Origin: Roseicyclus sp.
Lineage (GTDB): Bacteria; Pseudomonadota; Alphaproteobacteria; Rhodobacterales; Rhodobacteraceae
DNA: 64,000 nt
Reading direction: 5' to 3'
Assembly: GCF_018402035.1 (NCBI RefSeq)
Contig: NZ_JAGYJN010000001.1
Coordinates: forward strand, 62,001 to 126,000
Under the pieces are notes generated by a model. That model did not search any database. It saw only the letters and a list, made by a program, of their open reading frames with translations, and was not told the DNA's origin. Within the stretch, counting starts at the first letter, position 1; each line of letters begins with the position of its first letter. A program made the translations under genes and the position numbers. Below are positions 52,437-61,688 of the stretch, piece after piece.

Positions 52437-53702
52437 ATGACCATAAACAGACGCGCCTTTTTGGGCACATCCGCCGCGCTAACGGCGGCGCTTGCCACGC
52501 CCATGATCGCCCGCGCGCAGGCCACGCCGCGCGTGGTTGTCGTCGGCGGCGGCTCGGGCGGGGCTACGGCTGCGCGCTACATCGCACGCGATAGCGCAGG
52601 TGCCATCGACGTCACGCTGATCGAACCGCAGCGGGTTTATCACACCTGCTATTTCGGCAACCTCTATCTTGGTGGCTTTGTCGCCTATGACGATCTGGGC
52701 CATGGCTATCAGGGTTTGGCGGCCAATTACGGGATCAACGTGGTCCATGACTGGGCCGTGGGCGTCGACCGCGATGCCAAGACCGTGACCCTCGCCAGCG
52801 GTGCTTCGGTGCCTTACGACCGCCTCGTGCTGAGTCCCGGCATCGATTTCGTCGATGGCAGCGTGCAGGGCTGGTCTGTCTCGGCCCAAGGGCGCATGCC
52901 GCATGCCTATAAGGGCGGCACGCAGGTCGAGTTGTTGAAGGCACAGATCGCGGCCATGCCGCAGGGCGGCACCTTTGCCATGATCGCCCCCCCGAACCCC
53001 TATCGCTGCCCGCCCGGCCCCTATGAGCGGATCTCGATGGTGGCCCACCACCTACGCGAGAATAACCCGACCGCCAAGATCTTGCTGGTCGATCCCAAGG
53101 AAAGCTTCTCCAAGCAGGGCTTGTTCGAGGATGGCTGGAACCGCCACTACAGCGGCATGATTACCCGCATCGGCCCCGATATGGGCGGCGCGGTGGTCGA
53201 GGTTGATCCGACAGCGATGACCGTCACCATCGACGGTGTCGTGGAAAAGGTCGATGTCTGCAACGTCATCCCCGGCCAGCGCGCGGGCCAGATCGCCTTT
53301 GCCGCCGGGATCACCGATGGCAATTGGGCGCCTGTCTCGGCCTATGACATGACCAGCAAGATCGACTCCAATATCACCGTCTTGGGTGATGCGGCGGCAC
53401 AGGGCGCGATGCCCAAATCCGGCTTCTCGGCCAATAGCCAAGCCAAGGTTGCGGCCAATGCCATCGTGGCGGCGCTGACCGGATCGCGGGCCTTCCCGGC
53501 GCGCTATTCGAACACCTGCTGGTCGCTTCTCGATACCGATGATGGCATCAAGGTCGGCGCGACCTATGAAGCGTCGGCCGAGGGCATCGTCAGCATCGAC
53601 AGCTTCGTCAGCCAAGTGGGCGAAACCGCCGATGTGCGCGCGGCCACCTATCGCGAAAGCCTTGATTGGTATGAGGCGATCACCAGCGACATGTTCGTAT
53701 GA
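52437..53702 (+). CDS. soxF: SoxF, sulfide dehydrogenase flavoprotein (FccB-like)
   Basis: 421 residues. Tat signal NRRAFLG (4-10), GGGSGG FAD motif (37-42), and three cysteines in FccB positions: Cys71 in HTCYFGN (probable covalent FAD site), Cys191 (PYRCPPG) and Cys361 (NTCWS) as the redox pair. It oxidises sulfide and helps to reactivate SoxYZ. GGGAG precedes ATG 52437. No soxG or soxH follow. Confidence 0.93.
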   Translation: MTINRRAFLGTSAALTAALATPMIARAQATPRVVVVGGGSGGATAARYIARDSAGAIDVTLIEPQRVYHTCYFGNLYLGGFVAYDDLGHGYQGLAANYGINVVHDWAVGVDRDAKTVTLASGASVPYDRLVLSPGIDFVDGSVQGWSVSAQGRMPHAYKGGTQVELLKAQIAAMPQGGTFAMIAPPNPYRCPPGPYERISMVAHHLRENNPTAKILLVDPKESFSKQGLFEDGWNRHYSGMITRIGPDMGGAVVEVDPTAMTVTIDGVVEKVDVCNVIPGQRAGQIAFAAGITDGNWAPVSAYDMTSKIDSNITVLGDAAAQGAMPKSGFSANSQAKVAANAIVAALTGSRAFPARYSNTCWSLLDTDDGIKVGATYEASAEGIVSIDSFVSQVGETADVRAATYRESLDWYEAITSDMFV

Positions 53703-53709
53703 TCTCACA

Positions 53710-53740
53710 GGCTGCGGGGTGGTTTTCCCGCCCCGCAGCC
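53710..53740 (+). promoter_or_regulatory. Stem-loop after soxF
   Basis: GGCTGCGGGG (53710-53719) pairs perfectly with CCCCGCAGCC (53731-53740) around an 11-base loop. No T-tract follows, and the next gene starts 22 bases later, so it probably stabilises or partly attenuates the sox mRNA rather than ending it. Confidence 0.6.
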
Positions 53741-53762
53741 CCATTCACCGGAGGCGGTACCC

Positions 53763-54197
53763 ATGATGCGATCCTTAGCTTTTGGCCTGACATTGGCCCT
53801 TACACCAATGGCCGCTGTGGCACAGGACGCTATTACCTATCCCTTCGATGGCAGTTTCGAGGATGCGAGTTTCGCCATTGAGAACGCGATTATCGATCGC
53901 GGTCTCGTGATCGATTTCACCAGCCATGTCGGCGATATGCTGAACCGGACCGGGGCCGATGTTGGCTCGAACCTGGCCATTTTCGACAATGCGCAGATTT
54001 TCCTTTTTTGCTCGGCGGCTGTGTCGCGCCGTGTGATGGAGGCCGATCCGATGAACATCATGCATTGCCCCTATGGAATTTTCGTGGCCGAACGCGAGGG
54101 CGAGGTGATGATCGGTCATCGCGATTACCCCGATGGGCCGATGCAAGAGGTCGAGGCGCTGCTTGACGCCATCATTCTCGAGGCGACAGCACAGTGA
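53763..54197 (+). CDS. DUF302-family periplasmic protein
   Basis: 144 residues with a signal peptide (cleavage after AVA near residue 20) and a DUF302 fold; Cys101 lies in MHCPYG and Cys83 in FLFCSAA. DUF302 proteins are common near sulfur-oxidation genes but have no established activity. Its stop overlaps the hemA start (GTGA), tying it to heme synthesis, and it follows soxF by 60 bases. Confidence 0.85.
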   Translation: MMRSLAFGLTLALTPMAAVAQDAITYPFDGSFEDASFAIENAIIDRGLVIDFTSHVGDMLNRTGADVGSNLAIFDNAQIFLFCSAAVSRRVMEADPMNIMHCPYGIFVAEREGEVMIGHRDYPDGPMQEVEALLDAIILEATAQ

Positions 54198-55429
54198 CCG
54201 ACCAAAACCGCTATGACCGCTTCTTCAACGACGAGCTTGATGCGCTGAAGCAGGCGGGCAATTACCGCTACTTCGCCGATCTCGAACGCCGCCGTGGCCA
54301 GTTTCCCGCCGCGGTGAACCGTCATGCGGGCGGCGCGCGCGACATCACCGTGTGGTGTTCGAATGACTATTTGGGAATGGGTCAGCACGCGGATGTGCTG
54401 GCGGCGATGCACGCGGCCATCGATACGATGGGCGCAGGCGCGGGCGGCACGCGCAATATTTCCGGCACGACGCATGCCCATGTGGCGCTTGAGGCCGAGT
54501 TGGCGGATCTTCACAACAAGGAATCTGCGCTGGTCTTTACCTCGGGCTATGTGTCGAACTGGGCCAGCCTTGGGACATTGGCCGCGCGCCTGCCGGGTTG
54601 CGTGGTCTTGTCTGACGCGGGCAATCACGCCTCGATGATCGAAGGGATCCGCCATTCCCGCGCCGAGCGCGTGATATGGAAACACAATGATCTCAATGAT
54701 CTGGAAGCGAAACTGAAAGCGATACCCGAAGATCGCCCCAAGATCGTGGCCTTTGAATCCGTCTATTCGATGGATGGCGATATCGCCCCCATCGCCGCGA
54801 TCTGCGATCTTGCGGAGCGCTATGGCGCGCTGACCTATCTCGACGAGGTGCATGCCGTGGGTCTTTACGGGCCGCGCGGCGGTGGCATCGCCGAGCGCGA
54901 GGGTCTGATGGACCGGCTCGATGTGATCCAAGGCACGCTGGGCAAGGCCTATGGCGTGGTGGGCGGCTATATCGCGGGATCGACCGTGTTGATCGACTTC
55001 GTGCGCAGTTTCGCCAGCGGCTTTATCTTTACCACCGCGTTGCCGCCTGCGGTGGCGGCGGGCGCTGCGGCGGCGGTACGTCATCTGAAAACCAGCAGCG
55101 CCGAGCGCGCCGCCCATCAAGCCCGCGTGGCCGAGGTGCGCGCCGAGCTTGACGCGCGCGCTATCCCGCATCTGGCCAATGACAGCCACATCATCCCCGT
55201 GATGGTGGGCGATCCGGTGAAATGTCGCTGGATTTCCGACCAGCTGATGGAACGTCACGGCATCTATATTCAGCCGATCAACTACCCCACCGTGCCAAAA
55301 GGGACCGAGCGGTTGCGCATCACGCCATCGCCTGTCCATTCCGCCGCCGATATCGCGCGGCTGGTCGGCGCGTTGGGGGAATTGTGGTCGCAATGCCAAC
55401 TCGCGCGCCAACCGATAGCCGCGCAATAG
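54194..55429 (+). CDS. hemA: 5-aminolevulinate synthase HemA
   Basis: Condenses succinyl-CoA and glycine to 5-aminolevulinate with PLP, the alphaproteobacterial (Shemin) route. 411 residues with MDGD (193-196), DEVHAVG (217-223) and the PLP lysine Lys251 in GTLGKAYG. The start is GTG 54194, overlapping the DUF302 stop. Lying in the sox transcription unit, it could raise heme supply for the several cytochromes c (SoxX, A, D, E). A second ALAS gene may exist elsewhere in the genome. Confidence 0.96.
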   Translation: MTDQNRYDRFFNDELDALKQAGNYRYFADLERRRGQFPAAVNRHAGGARDITVWCSNDYLGMGQHADVLAAMHAAIDTMGAGAGGTRNISGTTHAHVALEAELADLHNKESALVFTSGYVSNWASLGTLAARLPGCVVLSDAGNHASMIEGIRHSRAERVIWKHNDLNDLEAKLKAIPEDRPKIVAFESVYSMDGDIAPIAAICDLAERYGALTYLDEVHAVGLYGPRGGGIAEREGLMDRLDVIQGTLGKAYGVVGGYIAGSTVLIDFVRSFASGFIFTTALPPAVAAGAAAAVRHLKTSSAERAAHQARVAEVRAELDARAIPHLANDSHIIPVMVGDPVKCRWISDQLMERHGIYIQPINYPTVPKGTERLRITPSPVHSAADIARLVGALGELWSQCQLARQPIAAQ

Positions 55430-55433
55430 GCAT

Positions 55434-55447
55434 TTGATCCAAGTCAA
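55434..55447 (+). promoter_or_regulatory. FnrL/Fnr-type operator
   Basis: TTGAT-CCAA-GTCAA fits the TTGAY-N4-RTCAA consensus of FnrL exactly. Its centre (55440.5) is about 41 bp upstream of the start predicted from a -10-like CTAGAT (55469-55474), the class II activation geometry. Low oxygen should switch on the downstream permease gene. Confidence 0.75.
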
Positions 55448-55499
55448 AGCGGCCAGCCCAAGGGGTGCCTAGATCCCTTTGCAAACGGGGATGACCACC

Positions 55500-56564
55500 A
55501 TGCTGGAAGAGCTATTGATCGCCCAAGGCGAGCCGCTTGTGCTGGCCACTGCCGGTGTCTTGACGGGGTTGGTGTTTGGCTTTGCTGCGCAGCGCTCGCG
55601 CTTTTGCCTGCGCGCGGCCACAGCCGAGGTGGCGGGCGGGCAGTTTGGACCGAAACTCGCCATTTGGCTCGTCGCCTTCTTTGCCGCCATGGCCCTGACG
55701 CAAGCTGGGCTTGCCTTGGGCCTGTTCGATGTGTCGAGCACGCGGCAATTGGCGGCCGAGGGGTCGGTATCGGGCGCGCTGATCGGCGGGCTGATGTTCG
55801 GCATTGGCATGATCTTGGCGCGCGGCTGTGCCTCGCGGCTTTTGGTCTTGTCGGCCACAGGCAATCTGCGCGCGCTGATCACGGGGCTGGTCGTGACGTT
55901 GGTGGCGCAGGCGGCCTTTACCGGGGTTTTGGCACCTTTGCGCGAATGGATCGCGGCACTTTGGACGGTGCAAGGTGGGGCGGGGCGCAGCCTTTTGGCC
56001 AATCTGGGGCTGGGTAATGGCGCTGCGGCGATTGTGGCCTTCGGTGCCTTGGCAGGCGCGCTTGCATTTGGGCGGCGGCGTGATTTGTCCACAGGCGTCT
56101 TGCTGGGTGCGCTTGTGGTCGGGGGTGCGGTGGCGATGGGCTGGGCCGCAACCGCGCTGATCGCGGCCAACAGCTTTGCCTTGGTGCCCATCGGCTCGAT
56201 CACTTTTACCGGGCCTGCGACCGACACGCTGATGGCTTTGGTGGCCGAGCGGCGCGTCGCGCTGTCCTTTGGCATCGGGCTCGTGCCGGGGGTGTTCATC
56301 GGGGCAGGGGTGGCCGCGCTGGCTTCCGGTGAATGGCAGCTCGCGCGCTTTGGCGCGGACACGCCGATGGAGCGTTACCTGATCGGCGCGGTCTTGATGG
56401 GCTTTGGTGCGATGCTGGCGGGCGGCTGCGCCGTAGGGGCGGGGGTCTCGGGCGGGGCGGTGTTCTCGACCACGGCCATTCTGGCGGTGTTTGCCATGTG
56501 GGTGGGCGCGATGACGACCGCGCGCCTGATGACTTGGCGCGCGGGCAGTGCTCAGACGGTGTAG
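55500..56564 (+). CDS. YeeE/YedE-family sulfur-compound permease (second copy)
   Basis: 354-residue membrane protein with the same three cysteine motifs as SoxT: SRFCLRA (Cys36), ARGCASR (Cys110) and AGGCAVG (about 310). ATG 55500 has GGGG at a 9-base distance; ATG 55491 is too close. It follows hemA by 70 bases with its own FnrL site, so it may import thiosulfate or another sulfur species under low oxygen. Convergent 13-bp overlap with the next SDR. Confidence 0.88.
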   Translation: MLEELLIAQGEPLVLATAGVLTGLVFGFAAQRSRFCLRAATAEVAGGQFGPKLAIWLVAFFAAMALTQAGLALGLFDVSSTRQLAAEGSVSGALIGGLMFGIGMILARGCASRLLVLSATGNLRALITGLVVTLVAQAAFTGVLAPLREWIAALWTVQGGAGRSLLANLGLGNGAAAIVAFGALAGALAFGRRRDLSTGVLLGALVVGGAVAMGWAATALIAANSFALVPIGSITFTGPATDTLMALVAERRVALSFGIGLVPGVFIGAGVAALASGEWQLARFGADTPMERYLIGAVLMGFGAMLAGGCAVGAGVSGGAVFSTTAILAVFAMWVGAMTTARLMTWRAGSAQTV

Positions 56565-57295
56565 TTCAGCCCCAAGCGCCCACCATCGACATAGATCGTC
56601 TCGCCGGTGACATAGCTGGATTTGGGCGAACACAAGAAAGCCACGACATTGCCGATCTCATCGGCGCTGCCGACCCGGCCGATGGGGGTGCGCGAGAGCA
56701 CGCGCGCAAAGGCCTCGGGGCTGGCGTTTACGCCCGCCATCATCTCGGTATCGATGGAACCCGGACCAACTGCATTGACGCGGATACCATGCGGGGCCAG
56801 CGCGAGTGCTGACGCCTTGGTCAATTGCTGCACACCCCCCTTGGAGGCGCAATAGGCCGGGATCGCGGGGATCGCCACCACCGCGTTGATCGACGACATA
56901 TTGACGATCGCCCCCTTGATGCCCGCCTTGATCATGCCCTTGGCCGCGCGCTGGGTCGCGGCAAAAACCGCGCGCAGGTTCAGCCCGATCACCGCATCGA
57001 AATCGGCCAGATCATAGCTGAGGAAATCACCCGGTTTGGCGATGCCTGCATTGTTGACGAGCGCGGCAATCGGCCCTTCTTCGGCCTCGATTTGGTCGAA
57101 CAGGGCCAAAAGCGCGTCGGTGTCGGCCACATCGCAGACAAAACCGCGCCCGCCGATGGTGGTGGCGGCCTCCGACACGCTGTCTTTTACATCCACGAGC
57201 ATCACGCGGTAGCCATCATCGGCCAGTGCCCGCCCGCAAGCCAGCCCGATGCCCTGCGCGCCGCCGGTGACCAAGGCAATGGGATGATCGGTCAT
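56552..57295 (-). CDS. SDR-family oxidoreductase
   Basis: 247-residue classical [11 protein letters not shown] (10-17), NNAG (81-84), Ser135, Tyr148, Lys152 (YCASK) and a C-terminal [15 protein letters not shown] 57295 follows AAGGAC. Divergent from a Gfo/Idh/MocA gene; together they look like a small sugar, polyol or inositol-type catabolic pair. Substrate unknown. Confidence 0.88.
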   Translation of the reverse strand: MTDHPIALVTGGAQGIGLACGRALADDGYRVMLVDVKDSVSEAATTIGGRGFVCDVADTDALLALFDQIEAEEGPIAALVNNAGIAKPGDFLSYDLADFDAVIGLNLRAVFAATQRAAKGMIKAGIKGAIVNMSSINAVVAIPAIPAYCASKGGVQQLTKASALALAPHGIRVNAVGPGSIDTEMMAGVNASPEAFARVLSRTPIGRVGSADEIGNVVAFLCSPKSSYVTGETIYVDGGRLGLNYTV

Positions 57296-57349
57296 GTGCA
57301 GTCCTTTCGTCGCGTGATGTGCCCTGAGCCTGCTTTGCGCTTTGGGCGG

Positions 57350-57385
57350 TGTCAATTCGCTAGCTGATAGGGCCGAGAATTGACA
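57350..57385. promoter_or_regulatory. 9-bp perfect inverted repeat in divergent SDR/Gfo promoter
   Basis: TGTCAATTC (57350-57358) and GAATTGACA (57377-57385) are perfect mirror arms, 27 bp start to start. Each arm carries a TTGACA pointing outward, so the element may be both -35 boxes of two divergent promoters or an operator. Confidence 0.5.
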
Positions 57386-57425
57386 GTGCCATCCGGTCCT
57401 GCGCAGTCTGCGCGCAAAGGCGCGG

Positions 57426-57439
57426 TTTCGCGTGCGAAA
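57426..57439. promoter_or_regulatory. TTTCGC-GT-GCGAAA dyad before Gfo/Idh/MocA gene
   Basis: A 14-bp palindrome with a 2-base centre, ending 31 bases before the TTG start. The compact CG-centred symmetry resembles LacI-type operators; no LacI gene is in the window. Confidence 0.35.
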
Positions 57440-57470
57440 AGAGGTGCGGCGGCATGGCGGAGGGGCGAAC

Positions 57471-58538
57471 TTGATCGGGGTTGCAATCATCGGGGCGGGG
57501 ATCGGGCGCGAGCATTTGGCCGGATACCGCGCGCTTCCTGACCAATTCACCGTGCGCTGGTTGATCGATCTTGATACCGCCCGCGCGGCCGAGGTCGCCT
57601 TGGGCGATCCATCCATCGCGATTGCCGCCGATATCGCCACGGCCTTGGCTGATCCGGGCGTCGATCTGGTCGATGTATGCTTGCCGCCGCATCTGCATGT
57701 GCCGGTCGCGGTGCAGGCTTTGCAGGCGGGCCGCCATGTGGTGCTGGAAAAGCCTATCGCGCCTTCGCTTGCCGCGTGCGATATCCTAGAGCAAGCAGCT
57801 CAGGCCGCCGGGCGGCAGGTCTTTCCGGTGTTTCAATATCGCTACGGCCCGGCCACAGCCGCGCTTGATGCGCTGATTGCCGCGGGTCTTGCGGGCCAGC
57901 CGCAGGTGGCCGCACTTGAGACTCATTGGAACCGTGGCCCCGATTACTATGCCGTGCCTTGGCGCGGCACTTGGGCGGGTGAGCGCGGTGGCGCGGTTTT
58001 GGGCCATGCGATCCATAATCACGATCTCTTATGTCGCTATCTCGGCGCGCCTGCGGCGGTCAGCGCGACCTTGGCCACCCGCGTGAACCCGATTGAGACC
58101 GAGGATTGCGCGGCAATCGCCATCCGCTTTGCAAATGGCGCATTGGCAAGCTCATCGGTCACTTTGGGTGCGGCGGGCGATCAAACGCGGCTTCGGTTCG
58201 TTTTTTCCCAGATGACCGCCACATCGGGCGATTTGCCCTATGCACCGGCCATGGGGCAATGGCACTTCGTCGCGCGCGATCCCGCTGGCCAACCCGCGAT
58301 TGACGCTGTTTTGGCGCAGGTCGCGGCACCGCATGCTGGTTTTGCCGGATACTTCGCGGCGATTGCGCGCGCGCTTGCCGCCGCGCCGGGTGATGAGGTG
58401 ACGCTTTTGGATGGGCGGCGCTCGATCGAATTGGTGACAGCGATTTATGCCGCCGCGCGCAGCGGCACAGAGGTGGCTTTGCCGCTGACGGTCGGGTCGG
58501 AACTTTATGCAAGCTGGCTACCCCCCAAAGATCGGTAA
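57471..58538 (+). CDS. Gfo/Idh/MocA-family oxidoreductase
   Basis: 355 residues with a Rossmann GAGIG (8-12) and the family Glu-Lys-Pro at 93-95 (LEKPIAP). The start is most likely TTG 57471: GGAGGGG lies 8 bases before it and it begins exactly at [12 protein letters not shown] 57432 would add 13 basic residues without a ribosome site. Dehydrogenase of a sugar, inositol or related compound. Its SDR neighbour is divergent. Confidence 0.85.
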   Translation: MIGVAIIGAGIGREHLAGYRALPDQFTVRWLIDLDTARAAEVALGDPSIAIAADIATALADPGVDLVDVCLPPHLHVPVAVQALQAGRHVVLEKPIAPSLAACDILEQAAQAAGRQVFPVFQYRYGPATAALDALIAAGLAGQPQVAALETHWNRGPDYYAVPWRGTWAGERGGAVLGHAIHNHDLLCRYLGAPAAVSATLATRVNPIETEDCAAIAIRFANGALASSSVTLGAAGDQTRLRFVFSQMTATSGDLPYAPAMGQWHFVARDPAGQPAIDAVLAQVAAPHAGFAGYFAAIARALAAAPGDEVTLLDGRRSIELVTAIYAAARSGTEVALPLTVGSELYASWLPPKDR

Positions 58539-58587
58539 GACAGGCGGCGCAGAGCGGCGATCTCGATGCCCCTTGGCGTAAAGTTTA

Positions 58588-58604
58588 TTGCGACTAATTC
58601 GCAA
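58588..58604. promoter_or_regulatory. Fur-family (Mur/Fur-like) box 1
   Basis: Perfect inverted repeat TTGCGA-N5-TCGCAA, 17 bp, directly upstream of the -35 (TTGACT at 58610-58615) of the metal transporter operon. Confidence 0.65.
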
Positions 58605-58617
58605 CTAACTTGACTTT

Positions 58618-58634
58618 TTGCGAATGCGTCGCAA
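58618..58634. promoter_or_regulatory. Fur-family (Mur/Fur-like) box 2 over the promoter
   Basis: A second perfect TTGCGA-N5-TCGCAA, 30 bp from the first, lying between the -35 TTGACT and a -10-like CAATAT (58632-58637). Binding there would block RNA polymerase, as in metal-replete repression. Confidence 0.65.
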
Positions 58635-58692
58635 TATCCAGTACTGACGGCACGGACCGCGCCCGCCCGCGCGCTTGCAACAGGTGCAACAG

Positions 58693-59643
58693 ATGCTAAC
58701 CCGACGTATTGTTTTGTCTTTTGCCACGGCTTTTGCGCTGGCACTTCCCGCTATCGCGCAAGATCGCCTGACGGTCGTGGCCACCACCGGGATGATCGCC
58801 GATGCGGCCCGCCAAGTGGGCGGTGATTTGGTCGATGTGACCGCCTTGATGGGGCCGGGGATCGATCCGCATGCCTATCGCCAGACGCGCAGCGATATTG
58901 TCGCCACCGCGCAGGCCGATCTGGTCTTGTGGAACGGCCTATACCTTGAAGCGCAGCTTGAGGAATTCTTGCAAGAGCTGGACGAAACCCGCCCGGTTGT
59001 TGCCTTGGCCGAGGCGATCCCCCAAACCCAGCTCATCGGGTCCGAAGATTACGAGGGCCGTTTTGATCCGCATGTTTGGATGAACCCCAATCTGTGGTCG
59101 CGCGTGGTTCTGGCCGCGCGCGATGCGATGATCGCACTCGCCCCTGATCACGCCGAAGTCTTCTCCGCCAATGCGGCGACCCATCTGGCCGAGATTTCGA
59201 ACCTTGCAATCTATTCCCAGACCGTGCTTGCCTCGATACCGGCAGAAAGCCGGGTTCTGATCACAGCGCATGACGCCTTCAACTATTTCGGCGCGGCCTA
59301 TGGTTTCGAGGTGGTGGGCATTCAAGGCATCTCCACCGAAAGCGAGGCGGGTCTCAGCCGCATCGCAGAGCTGGTCGATATGCTGGTCGCGCGCGATATT
59401 CGGGCGGTCTTCGTCGAAAGCTCGGTCTCTGATCGCAATATCCGCGCCTTGATCGAAGGGGCGGCGGCGCGTGGCCACGCGGTCGTGATTGGGGGCGAGC
59501 TTTTCTCTGACGCGATGGGTGCGCCGGGCAGCTATGAAGGAACCTATCTGGGCATGATTGATCATAATGTCACCACCATCGCCCGCGCGCTTGGGGGCCA
59601 AGCACCCGAACGCGGGCGCATCGATGCATTGGCCATGAATTGA
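58693..59643 (+). CDS. Mn/Zn ABC transporter substrate-binding protein (TroA-like)
   Basis: 316 residues: Sec signal (1-22) and cluster A-I fold with metal ligands His60 (DPHAYR), His127 (DPHVWMNP), His193 (TAHDAFNYF) and Asp290 (MIDHNV). Three His plus Asp match TroA; Mn-selective PsaA/SitA have Glu as third ligand. So Mn or Zn both stay possible, and the absence of a His-rich loop argues against a typical ZnuA. ATG 58693 follows AGGTG; the TTG 18 bases earlier is less likely. Confidence 0.9.
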   Translation: MLTRRIVLSFATAFALALPAIAQDRLTVVATTGMIADAARQVGGDLVDVTALMGPGIDPHAYRQTRSDIVATAQADLVLWNGLYLEAQLEEFLQELDETRPVVALAEAIPQTQLIGSEDYEGRFDPHVWMNPNLWSRVVLAARDAMIALAPDHAEVFSANAATHLAEISNLAIYSQTVLASIPAESRVLITAHDAFNYFGAAYGFEVVGIQGISTESEAGLSRIAELVDMLVARDIRAVFVESSVSDRNIRALIEGAAARGHAVVIGGELFSDAMGAPGSYEGTYLGMIDHNVTTIARALGGQAPERGRIDALAMN

Positions 59644-59651
59644 GTGATCCC

Positions 59652-60467
59652 ATGCCAGAGCGACTGCGACTTGCCGCCGATGATGGGGCGATGTTGAGCG
59701 ATCACGCCGATGTCGCGCGCGCGGCGCTATCGGTGCGCGGCATGACGGTCAGCTATGGCGAAAAGCCCGCGCTTTTTTCGGTTGATGCGACATTCCCCGT
59801 GGGGGCGATGTCGGCGATCATCGGGCCGAATGGCGCGGGCAAATCGACCTTTCTCAAGGCCGCACTTGGGCTTGTGCCCATGGTCTCCGGCGAGGTGCAG
59901 TTTTTCGGCCAAAGCTTGGCGCAGGCGCGCGCGCGCATCGCCTATGTGCCGCAGCGCGCCAGCGTTGATTGGGATTTCCCGACCACGGTGATCGATGTCG
60001 TCTTGATGGGGCGTTACCGCAGCCTTGGGCTTTTGCGCCGCATTGGCCGGGCCGAGATGGCGCTGGCGCAAGAGGCGCTCGCGCGTGTGGGGATGGAGGG
60101 TTTTGCCAATCGCCAAATTGGCCAGCTATCAGGCGGCCAGCAACAGCGCGTCTTTCTTGCGCGCGCCTTGGCGCAACAGGCCGATCTTTACCTGCTGGAT
60201 GAGCCCTTTGCCGGGGTCGATGCCGCCACCGAACGCGCGATTATCGCCGTGTTGAAAGACCTCAACGCTGCGGGCAAATCGGTGATCGCGGTGCATCATG
60301 ATCTGTCCACCGTGGTGGATTATTTCGATCATGTTTTCATGGTCAATGTGCGCGCCATGGCGCAAGGCCCGGTTGCCAGTGCCTTTACCACCACAGCGCT
60401 CAGCCAGACCTATGGCGGGCGGTTGGGCGCGGGCCAGTTGGACCAGTTACACCCGGCGGGAAGCTAG
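59652..60467 (+). CDS. Mn/Zn ABC transporter ATP-binding protein
   Basis: About 271 residues with GPNGAGKST (near residue 56), LSGGQQQRV and LLDEPFAGVD. A 30-residue acidic N-terminal lead precedes the ATPase fold. Start is ATG 59652, or TTG 59640 overlapping the preceding stop. Confidence 0.9.
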   Translation: MPERLRLAADDGAMLSDHADVARAALSVRGMTVSYGEKPALFSVDATFPVGAMSAIIGPNGAGKSTFLKAALGLVPMVSGEVQFFGQSLAQARARIAYVPQRASVDWDFPTTVIDVVLMGRYRSLGLLRRIGRAEMALAQEALARVGMEGFANRQIGQLSGGQQQRVFLARALAQQADLYLLDEPFAGVDAATERAIIAVLKDLNAAGKSVIAVHHDLSTVVDYFDHVFMVNVRAMAQGPVASAFTTTALSQTYGGRLGAGQLDQLHPAGS

Positions 60468-60473
60468 GCGCGC

Positions 60474-61688
60474 ATGGCGGGATTTCTTGACGCGGTGTTG
60501 TTGCAAGCGGGCTATAACGCGGCGCTGGTGACGATTGGCGCCACGTTGCTTGGCATTGCGGCTGGCACGTCCGGGACATTCTTGTTCTTGCGCAAACGCG
60601 CGCTTGTCTCGGATGCCATGGCGCATGCAACCTTGCCGGGGATCGCCTTGGCCTTTCTTGTGATGGTGGGGTTTGGCGGCGATGGGCGCAATCTGGCCGG
60701 GCTTTTGCTCGGTGCGGGGGCAAGCGCGCTGATCGGGCTATACCTTGTCGATTGGATCGTGCGGCACACAAGGCTGGCCGAAGATGCGGCGATTGGGGCC
60801 GTCTTGTCGGTGTTTTTCGGCTTTGGCGTGGTGCTTTTGACGGTGATCCAGTCGCTTGACCGGGGGCGTCAAGCAGGGCTTGAGGATTTCTTGCTCGGTG
60901 CCACCGCAGGCATGCTGATGCAAGATGCCGTGCTGATCGCTGTGGGTGGCGCTTTGGTTGTGGCATTGATCGTGATCTTGCGGCGGCCCATGACGCTGGT
61001 GGCTTTCGACCCCGGCCATGCGGCGGCGCTGGGGCTGCCGGTAGGGCGGATCGATCTGGCGATGATGGGGCTGGTCTTGGCGATTACGGTGATTGGGCTG
61101 ACCTTGGTCGGGCTGATTTTGATCATCGCGCTTTTGATTATCCCGCCTGTGACCGCGCGGTTCTGGACCGACCGGGTCGCGCGGATGTTGCTGATTGCGG
61201 GCTGTGTCGGCGGGGCCGCGGGCTATCTTGGCGCGGCCCTATCGGCGACGGCCCCCGATTTGCCCACGGGGCCGATCATCGTGTTGATCGCTGCGGGGCT
61301 ATTCACCCTGTCGCTGTTTTTCGCGCCGCGCCGTGGGGTATTGGCGGCCGTTTTGGCGCGGCGGCGCTTTCAGGCGCGGGTGCATTGGCGCCAAGGGCTG
61401 TTGTCGCTGGCGCGCGCGGAACCGATCCATGATCCGCTGACGCTACGCATCTTGCGCGCGGCGGGGGCCATCCGCCCCGATGGGGTTGCCACCGACAAGG
61501 GGCGGGCGCTGGCAGCCAAATCGCTGCGCGATGAACGCCGCTGGGATATCGCGCGCGCGATCCATCAGGATACGGCGTTGACCGGGCGCTATGACGGGCT
61601 GACCCCGATTGAAGAGGTGTTCACCGCCGACCAAATCGCCGATTTTGACGCGCGGATCGGCGCGCCCCAACCGGTGGGGGCCGCGTGA
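60474..61688 (+). CDS. Mn/Zn ABC transporter permease with C-terminal winged-helix-like domain
   Basis: 404 residues, about 120 more than a usual ABC-3 permease. Residues 1-285 hold eight or nine helices with the family LRKRALVSDAMAHATLPG and PPVTARFW. The soluble tail (about 295-404) resembles a winged-helix module: DPLTLRILRAAG as a helix, IRPDGVATDKGRALA as a wing-like turn, then helices ending in an acidic segment. Similar tails occur in other ABC-3 permeases; function unknown. Confidence 0.88.
   Translation: MAGFLDAVLLQAGYNAALVTIGATLLGIAAGTSGTFLFLRKRALVSDAMAHATLPGIALAFLVMVGFGGDGRNLAGLLLGAGASALIGLYLVDWIVRHTRLAEDAAIGAVLSVFFGFGVVLLTVIQSLDRGRQAGLEDFLLGATAGMLMQDAVLIAVGGALVVALIVILRRPMTLVAFDPGHAAALGLPVGRIDLAMMGLVLAITVIGLTLVGLILIIALLIIPPVTARFWTDRVARMLLIAGCVGGAAGYLGAALSATAPDLPTGPIIVLIAAGLFTLSLFFAPRRGVLAAVLARRRFQARVHWRQGLLSLARAEPIHDPLTLRILRAAGAIRPDGVATDKGRALAAKSLRDERRWDIARAIHQDTALTGRYDGLTPIEEVFTADQIADFDARIGAPQPVGAA

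Noticed and set aside
53703..55429. soxG and soxH after soxF
   Set aside because: The genes that follow encode DUF302 and HemA; no metallo-beta-lactamase-like SoxG/SoxH is present here.
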